From positions 2,362,001 to 2,426,000 of the forward strand of contig NZ_CP051293.1 of NCBI RefSeq assembly GCF_013170805.1: a DNA stretch of 64,000 nucleotides. The letters are read 5' to 3'. Under the pieces are notes generated by a model that was not told the DNA's origin, ran no database searches, and saw only the letters and a list, made by a program, of their open reading frames with translations. The translations under genes and the position numbers were made by a program. This stretch comes from Mesorhizobium sp. NZP2077. Its GTDB lineage: Bacteria > Pseudomonadota > Alphaproteobacteria > Rhizobiales > Rhizobiaceae. Of this stretch, positions 9,480 to 17,414 are shown piece after piece; the first letter of the stretch is position 1, and every line of letters begins with the position of its first letter.

Positions 9480-9500
9480 GAACAGCGGTTACGCCACATC

Positions 9501-9581
9501 GGCCACCTCGTCGAAACGATCGAGGCAGCCGAATGCAAGAACTACTTCCAAAACGCAGGCTACGCTTCTGTCAAAACGTGA
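9501..9581 (+). pseudogene. IS630 OrfB, detached C-terminal piece
   Basis: This fragment reads GHLVETIEAAECKNYFQNAG and ends at a TGA. It is the normal last 26 residues of the IS630 transposase whose main part stops at 7015. Deleting 7016-9500 (IS66 plus one target copy) rejoins the two pieces in frame. Confidence 0.9.
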
Positions 9582-9590
9582 AAGGCTCTA

Positions 9591-9640
9591 GAGAGCTTGT
9601 CCTGGCGAGGTTCTTTTTCAAAATCAAATGATTTTGCCAT
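9591..9640 (-). pseudogene. Detached N-terminus of the antitoxin-like gene
   Basis: On the minus strand ATG 9640 is preceded by AGGGGA and encodes MAKSFDFEKEPRQDKLS up to the TA target of IS630. Joined to 6057 it continues without frame change as SLVAKEVRRVLAQL. This places the true start of the disrupted gene about 3.5 kb from the rest of it. Confidence 0.87.
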
Positions 9641-9657
9641 GTGTGGTCCCCTGCCGC

Positions 9658-10533
9658 GTAAGAGTCCCGCGTCCTGCGCGATCGATTTGTGATTATTGGC
9701 TATGTATGTGGACACGAGCGACCCGAGGCCCGATGGCTCGGCTCGAGACGAAGCGTTGTCCGATCGATCTCACCGATGAGTAATGGGATCGGATTGCCCT
9801 GTTGCTGCAGAAGCCGGCCAGGCGAGCCGTAGGCTTAGAATCGACCTGCGCGAGGTTCTCAACGTGATCCGCCACATGACGCGTACGGGGGGCGGCCGTC
9901 AGATACCGAAGGACTTTCCGCCCTGGCAAACGGTCTACTGGTGGTCCCGACGTTTTGTACAACTGACGCTGTTTTGCATGATCTGCAACATCGCCGGGAT
10001 GCTCGATCGCGAGCGGGGCGGGCGCGAAGCCAGCCCGAGCGCCGGTATTATCGAAAGCTAGACCTTCAAAGCACCTTCGCTGGACGCCGAGCGAGGCCAT
10101 GATACGGCCAGGAAGATGGCCGGGCGTAAGAGCCCGGTCGACACCGATGGGCGGCTGCTGATTGTCAATCTCCCGCGGGCCAACATCTCCGACAGCCCCG
10201 GAGTGCAGATGATCCTCAAGTCTATCTGCTGGCCAGGGATCAAGCATTTTTTCGCCGACGGCGCCTACGATCGCAGGCAATTGAGGCAGTAGGCGGCGTT
10301 CCTCGACTTCGTCTTCGAAGTGGGGGCGCGGCATCGACACCGAGGCCGGTTTCAAGGTACTGCCCAGGTGTTGGGTCGTCGAGCGAACCTTCGACTGGTT
10401 CGCACGCTGGCGCAGCCTCTTGCGCGACTGCGAACAGTGCGTCGACACCTCCGAAGCCACGAAACGCGTCGCTGTGGGAAGTCTCTTGCTGCACAGGATC
10501 AGCCATTGAACGAATTCCCAAACGGACTCTTAC
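9658..10533 (+). mobile_element. IS5-family insertion sequence, copy 2 (degenerate)
   Basis: 876 bp with inverted ends GTAAGAGTCC (9658) and GGACTCTTAC (to 10533). It is in the same orientation as copy 1 and its ends are related, so the pair brackets about 6 kb like a composite transposon. The transposase inside is badly decayed, more so than copy 1. Confidence 0.78.
9733..10509 (+). pseudogene. IS5-family transposase, heavily decayed
   Basis: The start, MARLETKRCPIDLTDE, is followed by a stop (9781) where IS5 proteins have DEEW. Later pieces in other frames match copy 1: DFPPWQTVYWWSRRF, GMLDRERGGREASPSAGIIES and then a stop, DGRLLIVNLPRANISDSPG, and FFADGAYDRRQLRQ before another stop. At least three stops and several frameshifts are present. 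Confidence 0.85.
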
Positions 10534-10720
10534 CAAGTTCCATCACGGCGGCAGTGCTCGACGGAGTTCTCGACTCCATACGGACGATCCAGATCAGTCT
10601 CAGGAGTGGGGGCCGAGTGGCTCTGGGAGTTTTCTTACGCATCCGGAATGACCGTCATACACGAAAGAGAGGTGTCATCACTTGGCATTGGGGCAAACTG
10701 GCTATCCTTGAACATTAAAC
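10534..10720 (+). pseudogene. Agmatinase/ureohydrolase remnant, 3' part
   Basis: The sequence resumes with a 24-base repeat of the left fragment (10529-10552 equals 2739-2762) and then reads AVLDGVLDSIRTIQISLRSG. In a shifted frame it continues GAEWLWEFSYASGMTVIHER. Both are typical of the middle of agmatinases. About 11 bases present in the left copy are missing here, and homology fades after about 10720, so the C-terminal metal-binding DIDxxDP motif is lost. Confidence 0.82.
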
Positions 10721-10810
10721 TCTCCCAAAACAATCGAAGGGTTCCTTGCCATACCTGTCGGCAACCAAAACATTGCAACAGATCCGAAACAGGTTGTTCA
10801 ATCCACCGCA

Positions 10811-11653
10811 TCAATCGGCGTGTGTTGAATGATCGCCTTTAACGCTGAGGAGGTGGCGAGTTCTATCCTCCAGAATTACGCAATTAAGAACTCCGCGGGT
10901 GTAAATTTCCGTGTCAACGTTAATTCTGTTCGGCAGGCTTTCCACGTTCTCGGCCGGGGTATGTCCATGGACCACTACTTTCCCGAAATCCTTTCTTGAC
11001 TCCAAGAATTTGTACCGGATCCAAGTCAGATCATGATCAGTCTGCTGATCGAGCGGGATATCCGGATCAACACCCGCGTGGGCAAAAAAGTAGTCACCAA
11101 ATTCAAAGTGGCTCTGTAAAGAACGAAAGAACGCCATATGTTCCAGTGGCACTAAGTTCAAGAATTGACGACGGACATCCTCGGCAACCAAGGGGTTCTT
11201 GATGCCTGCTTCAATCTGCGACAAGGGCACCCCATACGAACAGAGAGTCTGCAGACCTCCTTTTCGACCCCAGAGAGGAAGAACGGTACTGTCTTGTGCG
11301 AAATCGATGAGCCATTGCTCATGGTTACCTCTCAATAAAACACAGTCAAAGATTCCATTCGTCCGCAGTTCACAAAGTCTTTCGACCACGAGTTTTGAGT
11401 TCGGGCCACGATCAATATAGTCGCCAAGAAATATAATGATGGGGTTTGCGCCCGGCACCTCCGCCATATCTTCAGAGATTCTCCTCACCATGGAGTTGAG
11501 CTGAAAATCATAGCCGTGGATATCAGCGACCGCGTAGATCCGGCGAGAGGTCATCGGTGCTTGCGCTCTGATACGGAAGTGTTCCCAATCGCCACTTCTG
11601 AAATCCACCTCAAGTTGTATTCTAATGTTCTCCGCACGGACTTTGTTGGTCAT
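10811..11653 (-). CDS. PPP-type metallophosphatase (Ser/Thr phosphatase / Ap4A hydrolase-like)
   Basis: 280 residues with every PPP signature in order: VADIHG (~44), GDYIDRG (~76), RGNHEQW (~110), FAHAGVD (~195) and VVHGHTP (~232). These ligate two metal ions, so the protein should hydrolyse a phosphomonoester or a dinucleoside polyphosphate in the cytoplasm. The start at 11653 overlaps the stop of the upstream hydrolase gene (ATGA), a coupling that supports this start over the internal Met at 11554. As the last gene of a deoR-hydrolase-phosphatase operon, it may release phosphate from the product of the preceding enzyme. Confidence 0.9.
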   Translation of the reverse strand: MTNKVRAENIRIQLEVDFRSGDWEHFRIRAQAPMTSRRIYAVADIHGYDFQLNSMVRRISEDMAEVPGANPIIIFLGDYIDRGPNSKLVVERLCELRTNGIFDCVLLRGNHEQWLIDFAQDSTVLPLWGRKGGLQTLCSYGVPLSQIEAGIKNPLVAEDVRRQFLNLVPLEHMAFFRSLQSHFEFGDYFFAHAGVDPDIPLDQQTDHDLTWIRYKFLESRKDFGKVVVHGHTPAENVESLPNRINVDTEIYTRGVLNCVILEDRTRHLLSVKGDHSTHAD

Positions 11654-13179
11654 TGTACCGCTCCGGCACGGGCACCTGTCGTAACGTCATTCGACATAGC
11701 CCCCTCAACGCCTCCTTCGTTCAGGTACATGCGGTCACCCAACTTGGTGACGCTGAGAACGGTTGGTTTGATGCCTCCCGACGATCGCATCTTCATACTG
11801 GTGACCTCGCTCAAGATCGACCTGTCTTCAGTGAGCTCGCTCAGGACCCTCCCGCTCATTGATGCTGGGCATGGAATACCTAATATGCTCAGGACTGTCG
11901 GAGCGATATCTGTGATCGAGCTTGGCGCATCCGCAACGAGCCCCTTCGCCTGCCCCGCTCCATAGGTGGCGAGAACGGCCGAAAGCTCGGCAGCGTGGAG
12001 ACCGCCATGTGTTCCGCCACCCAGCCGCAAATCGTAGTCACCCGCATCATAGTAGGCACTACCACGGATGCCAGCTGCGCTGACGCCGAGACCGTCTGCA
12101 AGATTGACGCATAAATCTGGCGCGCGGGGTCCACCGGCACCAATGAGTTCGAGCGCCAGCGTGTTGGCCAAGATACCGTCAGGGCCCCCCGGATCAATGG
12201 CACGAGTAAATGCACCACCAAACCATTCTTGTTCACTCATGAAGCTCAAAACATCCCCGAGAAGTACGGGATCGAACCTTCGCATCCAGATTCCTGCTGC
12301 ACGGCCAGGCCTCAAAAGAAGGTCAGTAGCATTATCCTCGAAAGACGAGTCTGCGGCAAAGCCGGCCTCTCGCAGTTCTTCTGCAACCGACAACAAACCA
12401 CTAATAGTGATGTGCCCATGGTCTGACACGACGAAGATGCTGGTTTCGTCCCGGTCGGGTTGAAGGCTATGCCAAGAGAGAAGCTCTCCTACCACTTCGT
12501 CGCAAAGGCGCATCCTGTCATAATGTTCGGGCGAACCTAATCCGTACAAATGGGCGGCGCTGTCGACCTCTGTGAACCACAGGATAGATACGGCTGGACG
12601 ATGGTGCGGCCATACTTCCCTCTGAAACAACTTGAGAGCTGTTTTCGGGCCGTCCACGGACAGACCTCCGGCTGGAATGTTTAGATTGCGATGCGCTCTC
12701 GCTGCGAAGTCATGAGGAAAGGAAGTCTGGGGATGTTTTACATTGAACCCAATTTGTCCGTACTTGTCACCTTGCCAATTCAACGCCGACAGAGCTCCAG
12801 GACCGCTGGATGTTATGACTGCGAGTTTTTTCTGTGCGTCACGCAAGATTTTCGCAAGCGATGTAGCGGTGACCAACCGCCCTTTGAGCCGATTGTCTGC
12901 AGCATACCAGTCGTGGGTAGTTTCAGTGAAAATCTGATTGGGGTCGGTGTCTCTAATGTAGAACTGATTACCGAAAATCCCGTTGGCTTCAGCGTTTGCT
13001 CCAGTGACGAGAGCAGTCAACGCGCCTCGTGTCTCGCTAGGGAAGACGGTCTTATGGTTCTTGCTCCAAGTGCCCTTTCGTCCCAATTCAGTCAGATTGG
13101 GCATCGTCCATTCATTGACCATGTCCGGTCTTAAGCCGTCGATGCCAAGAATAATGGCGGTTTTCGCTTCACAGATCAT
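11650..13179 (-). CDS. Alkaline-phosphatase-superfamily hydrolase (nucleotide pyrophosphatase/phosphodiesterase-like)
   Basis: 509 residues. Metal-site motifs of the superfamily are visible: AIILGIDGLRPDM at the N-terminus, a nucleophile region VFPSETRGALTALVTGAN, FTEVDSAAHLYGLG, FVVSDHGHITI and GGGTHGGLH near the C-terminus. No signal peptide is seen, so it is probably cytoplasmic. Relatives cleave phosphodiesters, nucleotide pyrophosphates or phosphonoacetate; the exact substrate cannot be read. ATG 13179 begins just before the conserved metal motif and overlaps the deoR stop by 11 bases. The ABC importer opposite suggests that the substrate is imported. Confidence 0.88.
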   Translation of the reverse strand: MICEAKTAIILGIDGLRPDMVNEWTMPNLTELGRKGTWSKNHKTVFPSETRGALTALVTGANAEANGIFGNQFYIRDTDPNQIFTETTHDWYAADNRLKGRLVTATSLAKILRDAQKKLAVITSSGPGALSALNWQGDKYGQIGFNVKHPQTSFPHDFAARAHRNLNIPAGGLSVDGPKTALKLFQREVWPHHRPAVSILWFTEVDSAAHLYGLGSPEHYDRMRLCDEVVGELLSWHSLQPDRDETSIFVVSDHGHITISGLLSVAEELREAGFAADSSFEDNATDLLLRPGRAAGIWMRRFDPVLLGDVLSFMSEQEWFGGAFTRAIDPGGPDGILANTLALELIGAGGPRAPDLCVNLADGLGVSAAGIRGSAYYDAGDYDLRLGGGTHGGLHAAELSAVLATYGAGQAKGLVADAPSSITDIAPTVLSILGIPCPASMSGRVLSELTEDRSILSEVTSMKMRSSGGIKPTVLSVTKLGDRMYLNEGGVEGAMSNDVTTGARAGAVQ

Positions 13180-13984
13180 GTTGTTTAGTTCCAAAATTAC
13201 TTGGGTAGATAACTTTGACGCCCGATTCATTGAAAGCGGTGACGAAGTCTTTTGGCGGAGCATGGTCCGTGACGATGGTGCCGATTTCTGATAGGGGAAC
13301 GGAAACGTAAGAGCCAGAAGCGCCGAACTTGCTGTGGTCAGCAACAAAGATACGCCTTCTACTCCTCTGACAAAGTAGGCGCTTGAGATGCTGGTGGTAT
13401 TTCTCGGCCTCGACCAACCCATGCACAGGGTTGATTCCGTAAGTACCCATAATGGCGGTGTCGAACACGCACTCGGAAATGGCCTCAAGCACCGCCTGGC
13501 CGCCCAAAGTGCCATCGGCGTGATTGTATTCGCCGCCGGTTAACACAACGCGATGCTTTGCTCCACCGTGGAGAGCCTCAGCAATTGCCGGCATGTTGGT
13601 CATCACGGAAATTGGAGGGCCGTCGTTAAGCGCTTTGGCAACTGAGAGCGTCGTGCTTCCATGCGTCAGGAATATCCATTCATCTTTCTCTATCAGCCTC
13701 GCCGCCAATGCTCCTATCGACGCTTTTTCGAGACTGAGGTTATTCACCCGGATGTCGATAGTAGCTGAACGCCCAGCGGGCATGGCGCCACCGTGCACAC
13801 GGTAGACGAGCCCTTCCTTTTCCAACGCTGCGATATCGCGACGTATGGTCTCCATCGACACTGAGTACTGCTCTGCTAGCCCGGCAATGCTGATACTTGA
13901 TCCAGCCTCGACCATTTCGGTTATTGCCTGCAGCCGACCAGCAGCAGGCAATCTGCCTATTCGTTGGCTTCCAACTTCGTTCAT
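13169..13984 (-). CDS. DeoR-family transcriptional repressor
   Basis: 271 residues. The N-terminal winged HTH reads GRLQAITEMVEAGSSISIAG, then YSVSMETIRRDIAALEKEGL, the DeoR signature. The C-terminal DeoRC sensor has THGSTTLSVAKAL, VVLTGGEYNHADGTLGG and FVADHSKFG. Such sensors usually bind a sugar phosphate or similar phosphorylated compound, which fits two downstream phosphohydrolases. ATG 13984 was chosen because it precedes the HTH and has GGAG upstream. It heads an operon of three genes and diverges from the ABC importer, so it probably represses both. Confidence 0.92.
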   Translation of the reverse strand: MNEVGSQRIGRLPAAGRLQAITEMVEAGSSISIAGLAEQYSVSMETIRRDIAALEKEGLVYRVHGGAMPAGRSATIDIRVNNLSLEKASIGALAARLIEKDEWIFLTHGSTTLSVAKALNDGPPISVMTNMPAIAEALHGGAKHRVVLTGGEYNHADGTLGGQAVLEAISECVFDTAIMGTYGINPVHGLVEAEKYHQHLKRLLCQRSRRRIFVADHSKFGASGSYVSVPLSEIGTIVTDHAPPKDFVTAFNESGVKVIYPSNFGTKQHDL

Positions 13985-14582
13985 CCCGCGAGGCACTCCG
14001 TAGCCAGACTGGTATCTTTCGTGAGGAATAATGATATTTTGTGTATGCTGTCGTGTCAACGAGGCCAAACACCCGTTTCCCAAGAGGCTGGCCTAAGACG
14101 GCAGCTTCAAGATCGGCTTACGCCCAGAATAGGCGCCCAAATATGAAATCCGGGGAATCCATTGATGGGGATGCGGGAGTAGCCGTCTGGACTCAATCGG
14201 GGAAGTTATCCTAGGGAAGGAACCTAAAAACTCACATTGTCAAAGCCGCGCGTCCCCATAAACCTCGCATTGCATAACGCCACCTATCATTTTATCGGGG
14301 CTTCTTCCCGGCGGGGAAGGCCTTTGGAGTCTCCCGCCTCATCTCGTTTGGAATGTATAAGATATTGAAATTATTGCTATTTCGCGGGCAAGGCAGCTGA
14401 CGAAAATCAGGGGGGCGGACCGAGCAAAACCCCTTGACAAATTAAAAGTCATAAAATACCAGTTATTATCTAATAATGTCACATAGATGTTACGCAAGGT
14501 CCATAATCTGGCTGTCGAAAGGGCGGCCTCATATGGGTGCCTCCAAGCCTGTTTGTGGGATCAAGAACTAGGAGAGAGAATC
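13985..14582. promoter_or_regulatory. Divergent control region between deoR and the ABC importer
   Basis: Nearly 600 bases without a convincing gene and richer in A+T than most of the window. On the importer side TTGACA at 14434-14439 could be a -35 box. Just downstream TTATTATCTAATAA (14463-14476) is a perfect 6+2+6 palindrome, a plausible DeoR operator overlapping the start of transcription. Assignments are by eye only. Confidence 0.45.
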
Positions 14583-15689
14583 ATGCGCGTGAATACAACT
14601 GCAGGACTGCTCGCCGGCGTGGCGATAATGGCACTGGCCGTCCTTCCCGCCGCTGCATCGGCACAGGACCTCGATGCCCTCGTTGCTGCCGCCAAAGCTG
14701 AAGGTCAATTGACAGTCATTGCCGTTTCACACGACTGGTGCGGTTATGGAGCCCTCATTCAGGGCTTCGAGGACAAGTACGGCCTCGTCGTAAATGAACT
14801 GAATCCGAACGCTGGTTCGGGAGAAGAACTTGCCACGATCAAGGCCAACATCGGCAACACAGGGCCGCAGGCTCCAGACGTCATCGACATTGGCATGGTG
14901 TTTGGTCCGACTGCCATGCAGGACGAACTACTGCAGCCGTACAAGGTCAAGACTTGGAATTCGATTCCGGACGCCGTTAAGGATCCGGAGGGTCACTGGT
15001 ACGGCGACTATTATGGAGTGCTGGCATTCCTTGTGAACAAGGACGTGGTCCAGAAAAGCCCTGCTGATTGGTCTGATCTCCGCGATCCGATGTACAAGAA
15101 AAGCATCTCGGTGCCGGCAGACCCGAGAACGGCGAACAACGCGATCCTGAGCATTTATGCCGCCGGATTGGCCACTGGCGCGAAAACGGGTGCCGATGCA
15201 GCCAAGGCGGGTATAGAGTTCTACCGCCAACTCAATGAAATCGGTAATCTCGTTCCGACTTTCGGTAACGCCGCTGCAATTGCCAAAGGCGAAACGCCGA
15301 TTACAACACGCTGGGACTTCAACGGTGTCATTTACAACGAGAACTTCCATGGCAATCCTCTCATTGAAACAATCGTCCCCAAGGTGACCGTCGCGGGCGT
15401 TTACGCCCAGGCGATCAGCAAGTATGCGCCTCATCCCAACGCGGCGAAGCTCTGGATGGAGTACTTGTATTCCGACGAAGGGCAGATCGGATTTCTGCAC
15501 GGTCTCTGCCATCCGATCCGTTTCGACCAAATGCGGAAGGCAGGCTCAATCACGGATGAGATGGTCGCTAAACTTCCTCCATCCGGGGATAAAGTCGTGT
15601 TCCCGGAGCTTCAGGATCTGATCGAAGCCGGCAAGATTGTCGCTGAAAGCTGGACAACGACCATCAATGCGAATGCCAAGAAGAACTGA
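14583..15689 (+). CDS. ABC importer, periplasmic solute-binding protein
   Basis: 368 residues with a Sec signal peptide (AGVAIMALAVLPAAASAQD, cleaved after ASA). The mature part follows the iron/spermidine/phosphonate-type binding fold: GQLTVIAVSHDWCGYG, DVIDIGMVFGPTAM, WYGDYYGVLAFLVNKDVV and ARLWMEYLYSDEG-like spacing (AAKLWMEYLYSDEG). AGGAGAGAG precedes ATG 14583. It is the first gene of a tight four-gene operon. The ligand is unknown; the adjacent phosphohydrolases favour a phosphorylated or phosphonate compound. Confidence 0.9.
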   Translation: MRVNTTAGLLAGVAIMALAVLPAAASAQDLDALVAAAKAEGQLTVIAVSHDWCGYGALIQGFEDKYGLVVNELNPNAGSGEELATIKANIGNTGPQAPDVIDIGMVFGPTAMQDELLQPYKVKTWNSIPDAVKDPEGHWYGDYYGVLAFLVNKDVVQKSPADWSDLRDPMYKKSISVPADPRTANNAILSIYAAGLATGAKTGADAAKAGIEFYRQLNEIGNLVPTFGNAAAIAKGETPITTRWDFNGVIYNENFHGNPLIETIVPKVTVAGVYAQAISKYAPHPNAAKLWMEYLYSDEGQIGFLHGLCHPIRFDQMRKAGSITDEMVAKLPPSGDKVVFPELQDLIEAGKIVAESWTTTINANAKKN

Positions 15690-15690
15690 G

Positions 15691-16623
15691 GTGTCCCTGT
15701 CGGAGAAGGAAGTCGCTGAGTTGGGAATTTCCAAACCCAGCGAGCTTCCTATCACGCAGCGAGCTTCGGCGTTACGACGATTGGATTGGTCCGCGCTGAT
15801 CGGCGTCGCGCCGTTTTTCATCTTCGCTCTCGTGATGATGGTCGCGCCAACAGTTGCGCTGATCGCCAACGCGTTTGTCGATCAGCAGGGGCACCTGACG
15901 TTCGGGAATTTCGCTGACCTCAACACGCCTGAGGTCACGGGGGCGTTTGCCGAGTCTATAAGGCTCTCTGCAGCGTCAGCCGTGCTTGGTGCAGTAATTG
16001 GCCTCGGCCTTGCTCTAAACGTCGGGCGCGGTATAGGCAGCACTCAGGTCCGTTCTATCGTGATGACATTCTGTGGCGTCGCTTCGAACTTCTCCGGCGT
16101 TCCGCTCGCCTTTGCGTTCGTCGCAACACTTGGACGTCTCGGATTGGTCACCGCAGCAATCAAGGCGGCCTTTGGCATAGATATTTATGCCGCTGGCTTC
16201 GATCTGGCCAGCTTCTGGGGGCTAACAGTCACCTATCTCTTTTTCCAGATCCCGATCACGGTTACGATCATGATGCCAGCCATTGATGGCTTGCGGAGAG
16301 ACTGGCGCGAAGCTGCGTCAATCCTTGGCGCCAGCTCTTGGCAGTATTGGCGACATATCGGCCTGCCGATCTTGTGGCCCAGCCTCCTTGGGACACTAGC
16401 GCTCCTTTTCGCGAACTCGTTTGGGGCAATTGCCACAGCCTATGCCCTCACCGGTTACGCGGTGAACATCGTGCCGATTCTGCTCTATGCGCAGATCCGT
16501 GGTGACGTCCTGCACAACGAGAACCTCGGTGCTGCATTGGCGCTTGGCATGATCATCGTCATGGCATTTGCCAACGCCATCTATCTCGTCCTCCGCACCC
16601 GCGCTGAACGGTGGCTCCGATGA
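15691..16623 (+). CDS. ABC importer permease 1
   Basis: 310 residues with six hydrophobic segments of the BPD_transp_1 fold. The EAA loop is visible as DWREAASILGASSWQYWRHIGLPILWP, the site that contacts the ATPase. GTG 15691, one base after the solute-binding protein stop, was chosen; ATG 15673 in the same frame would overlap the previous gene by 17 bases and is an alternative. It pairs with permease 2 to form the membrane channel. Confidence 0.9.
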   Translation: MSLSEKEVAELGISKPSELPITQRASALRRLDWSALIGVAPFFIFALVMMVAPTVALIANAFVDQQGHLTFGNFADLNTPEVTGAFAESIRLSAASAVLGAVIGLGLALNVGRGIGSTQVRSIVMTFCGVASNFSGVPLAFAFVATLGRLGLVTAAIKAAFGIDIYAAGFDLASFWGLTVTYLFFQIPITVTIMMPAIDGLRRDWREAASILGASSWQYWRHIGLPILWPSLLGTLALLFANSFGAIATAYALTGYAVNIVPILLYAQIRGDVLHNENLGAALALGMIIVMAFANAIYLVLRTRAERWLR

Positions 16624-17414
16624 TAAAAACCATGCATCTTCTTCGCTGGATCTGTCTGTCCTTAGGTGTTGCTTTCTTCCTGATGCCATTGATCAGTACA
16701 GCAAAGTTCTCGCTTAGCCTAAGGCGCGACGGCTATAGTCTCGATGCCTACCGTTACGTCTTCGCCGATCCGGATTTCATTTCGAGTTTCAGTTATTCGG
16801 CGCTCATCGCGTTGTGCACAATCTTCGTAGGTACTGTTCTCGTCGTGCCAACCGTATATTTGGTACGCCTGCGCCTGCCATGGCTTAGGCCGGTCGTCGA
16901 GTTTATCGTGCTGCTGCCGCTGATCGTTCCGCCGATAATATTGGTATTCGGTTATGTGCGGATGTTCTCCTCTTCATCGCTGATTCCTCTTACAGGAACG
17001 TCTCGCGGGTCAGATATATTGTTGATATGTGGTTACGTGACGCTAGCGCTTCCGTATCTGTACCGAGCTGTTGATACCGGCCTCCAAGCAATCAATGCCC
17101 GCGTGCTCACTGAAGCCGCAACAATTCTTGGCGCCAGACCAATCACTATTATCACCCGCATAATTCTACCCAATATAATGGTTTCTGTGCTGTCTGGTGC
17201 GTTCCTGACTTTCGCCGTTGTAATCAGTGAGTTCGTAATGGCGAGTCTTCTCACGAGGCCTGCCTTTGGCCCCTACATCCAGAGAGTTGGGGTCGCAAAG
17301 GCCTATGAACCGGCGGCATTGGTCATTCTGTCATTCTTCATTACCTGGACCGCCATGGGACTGGTCCAAATTTTGGCGCGCTTTTCCCCTCCTGTGCGAA
17401 GAGAGAGTAAATGA
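16620..17414 (+). CDS. ABC importer permease 2
   Basis: 264 residues with about six membrane segments, starting with LLRWICLSLGVAFFLMPLIS. The EAA motif is LTEAATILGARPITIITRIILP. ATG 16620 overlaps the stop of permease 1 (ATGA), and the next gene overlaps this one in the same way, so the two permeases and the ATPase are translationally coupled. Confidence 0.9.
   Translation: MIKTMHLLRWICLSLGVAFFLMPLISTAKFSLSLRRDGYSLDAYRYVFADPDFISSFSYSALIALCTIFVGTVLVVPTVYLVRLRLPWLRPVVEFIVLLPLIVPPIILVFGYVRMFSSSSLIPLTGTSRGSDILLICGYVTLALPYLYRAVDTGLQAINARVLTEAATILGARPITIITRIILPNIMVSVLSGAFLTFAVVISEFVMASLLTRPAFGPYIQRVGVAKAYEPAALVILSFFITWTAMGLVQILARFSPPVRRESK

Larger units (their letters stand above)
7016..9492 (+). 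mobile_element. IS66-family element, complete
   Basis: 2477 bp with inverted repeats GTAAGCGCTGTCC at the left and GTAACCGCTGTTC (reverse strand) at the right, both starting with the IS66 hallmark GTAA. It is bounded by a perfect 8-bp direct duplication, GCCACATC, at 7008-7015 and 9493-9500, the exact target-site size of this family. It carries the usual tnpA-tnpB-tnpC set, all apparently intact, so it may still be active. The insertion lies within the IS630 transposase gene. Confidence 0.97.
6059..9588 (+). mobile_element. IS630-family element, itself split by IS66
   Basis: Terminal inverted repeats are GAGCGTTTCC... at 6059 and its near complement ending ...GGCTC at 9588. The element is flanked on both sides by TA (6057-6058 and 9589-9590), the target duplication of the IS630/Tc1 family. 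Subtracting the inserted IS66 and its 8-bp duplication leaves about 1045 bp, a normal IS630 length. It sits inside the antitoxin-like gene on the opposite strand. Confidence 0.93.

Noticed and set aside
12691..13134. Plus-strand frame of 147 codons within the phosphohydrolase region
   Set aside because: It lies opposite conserved metal-site motifs of the minus-strand hydrolase and has no independent support.
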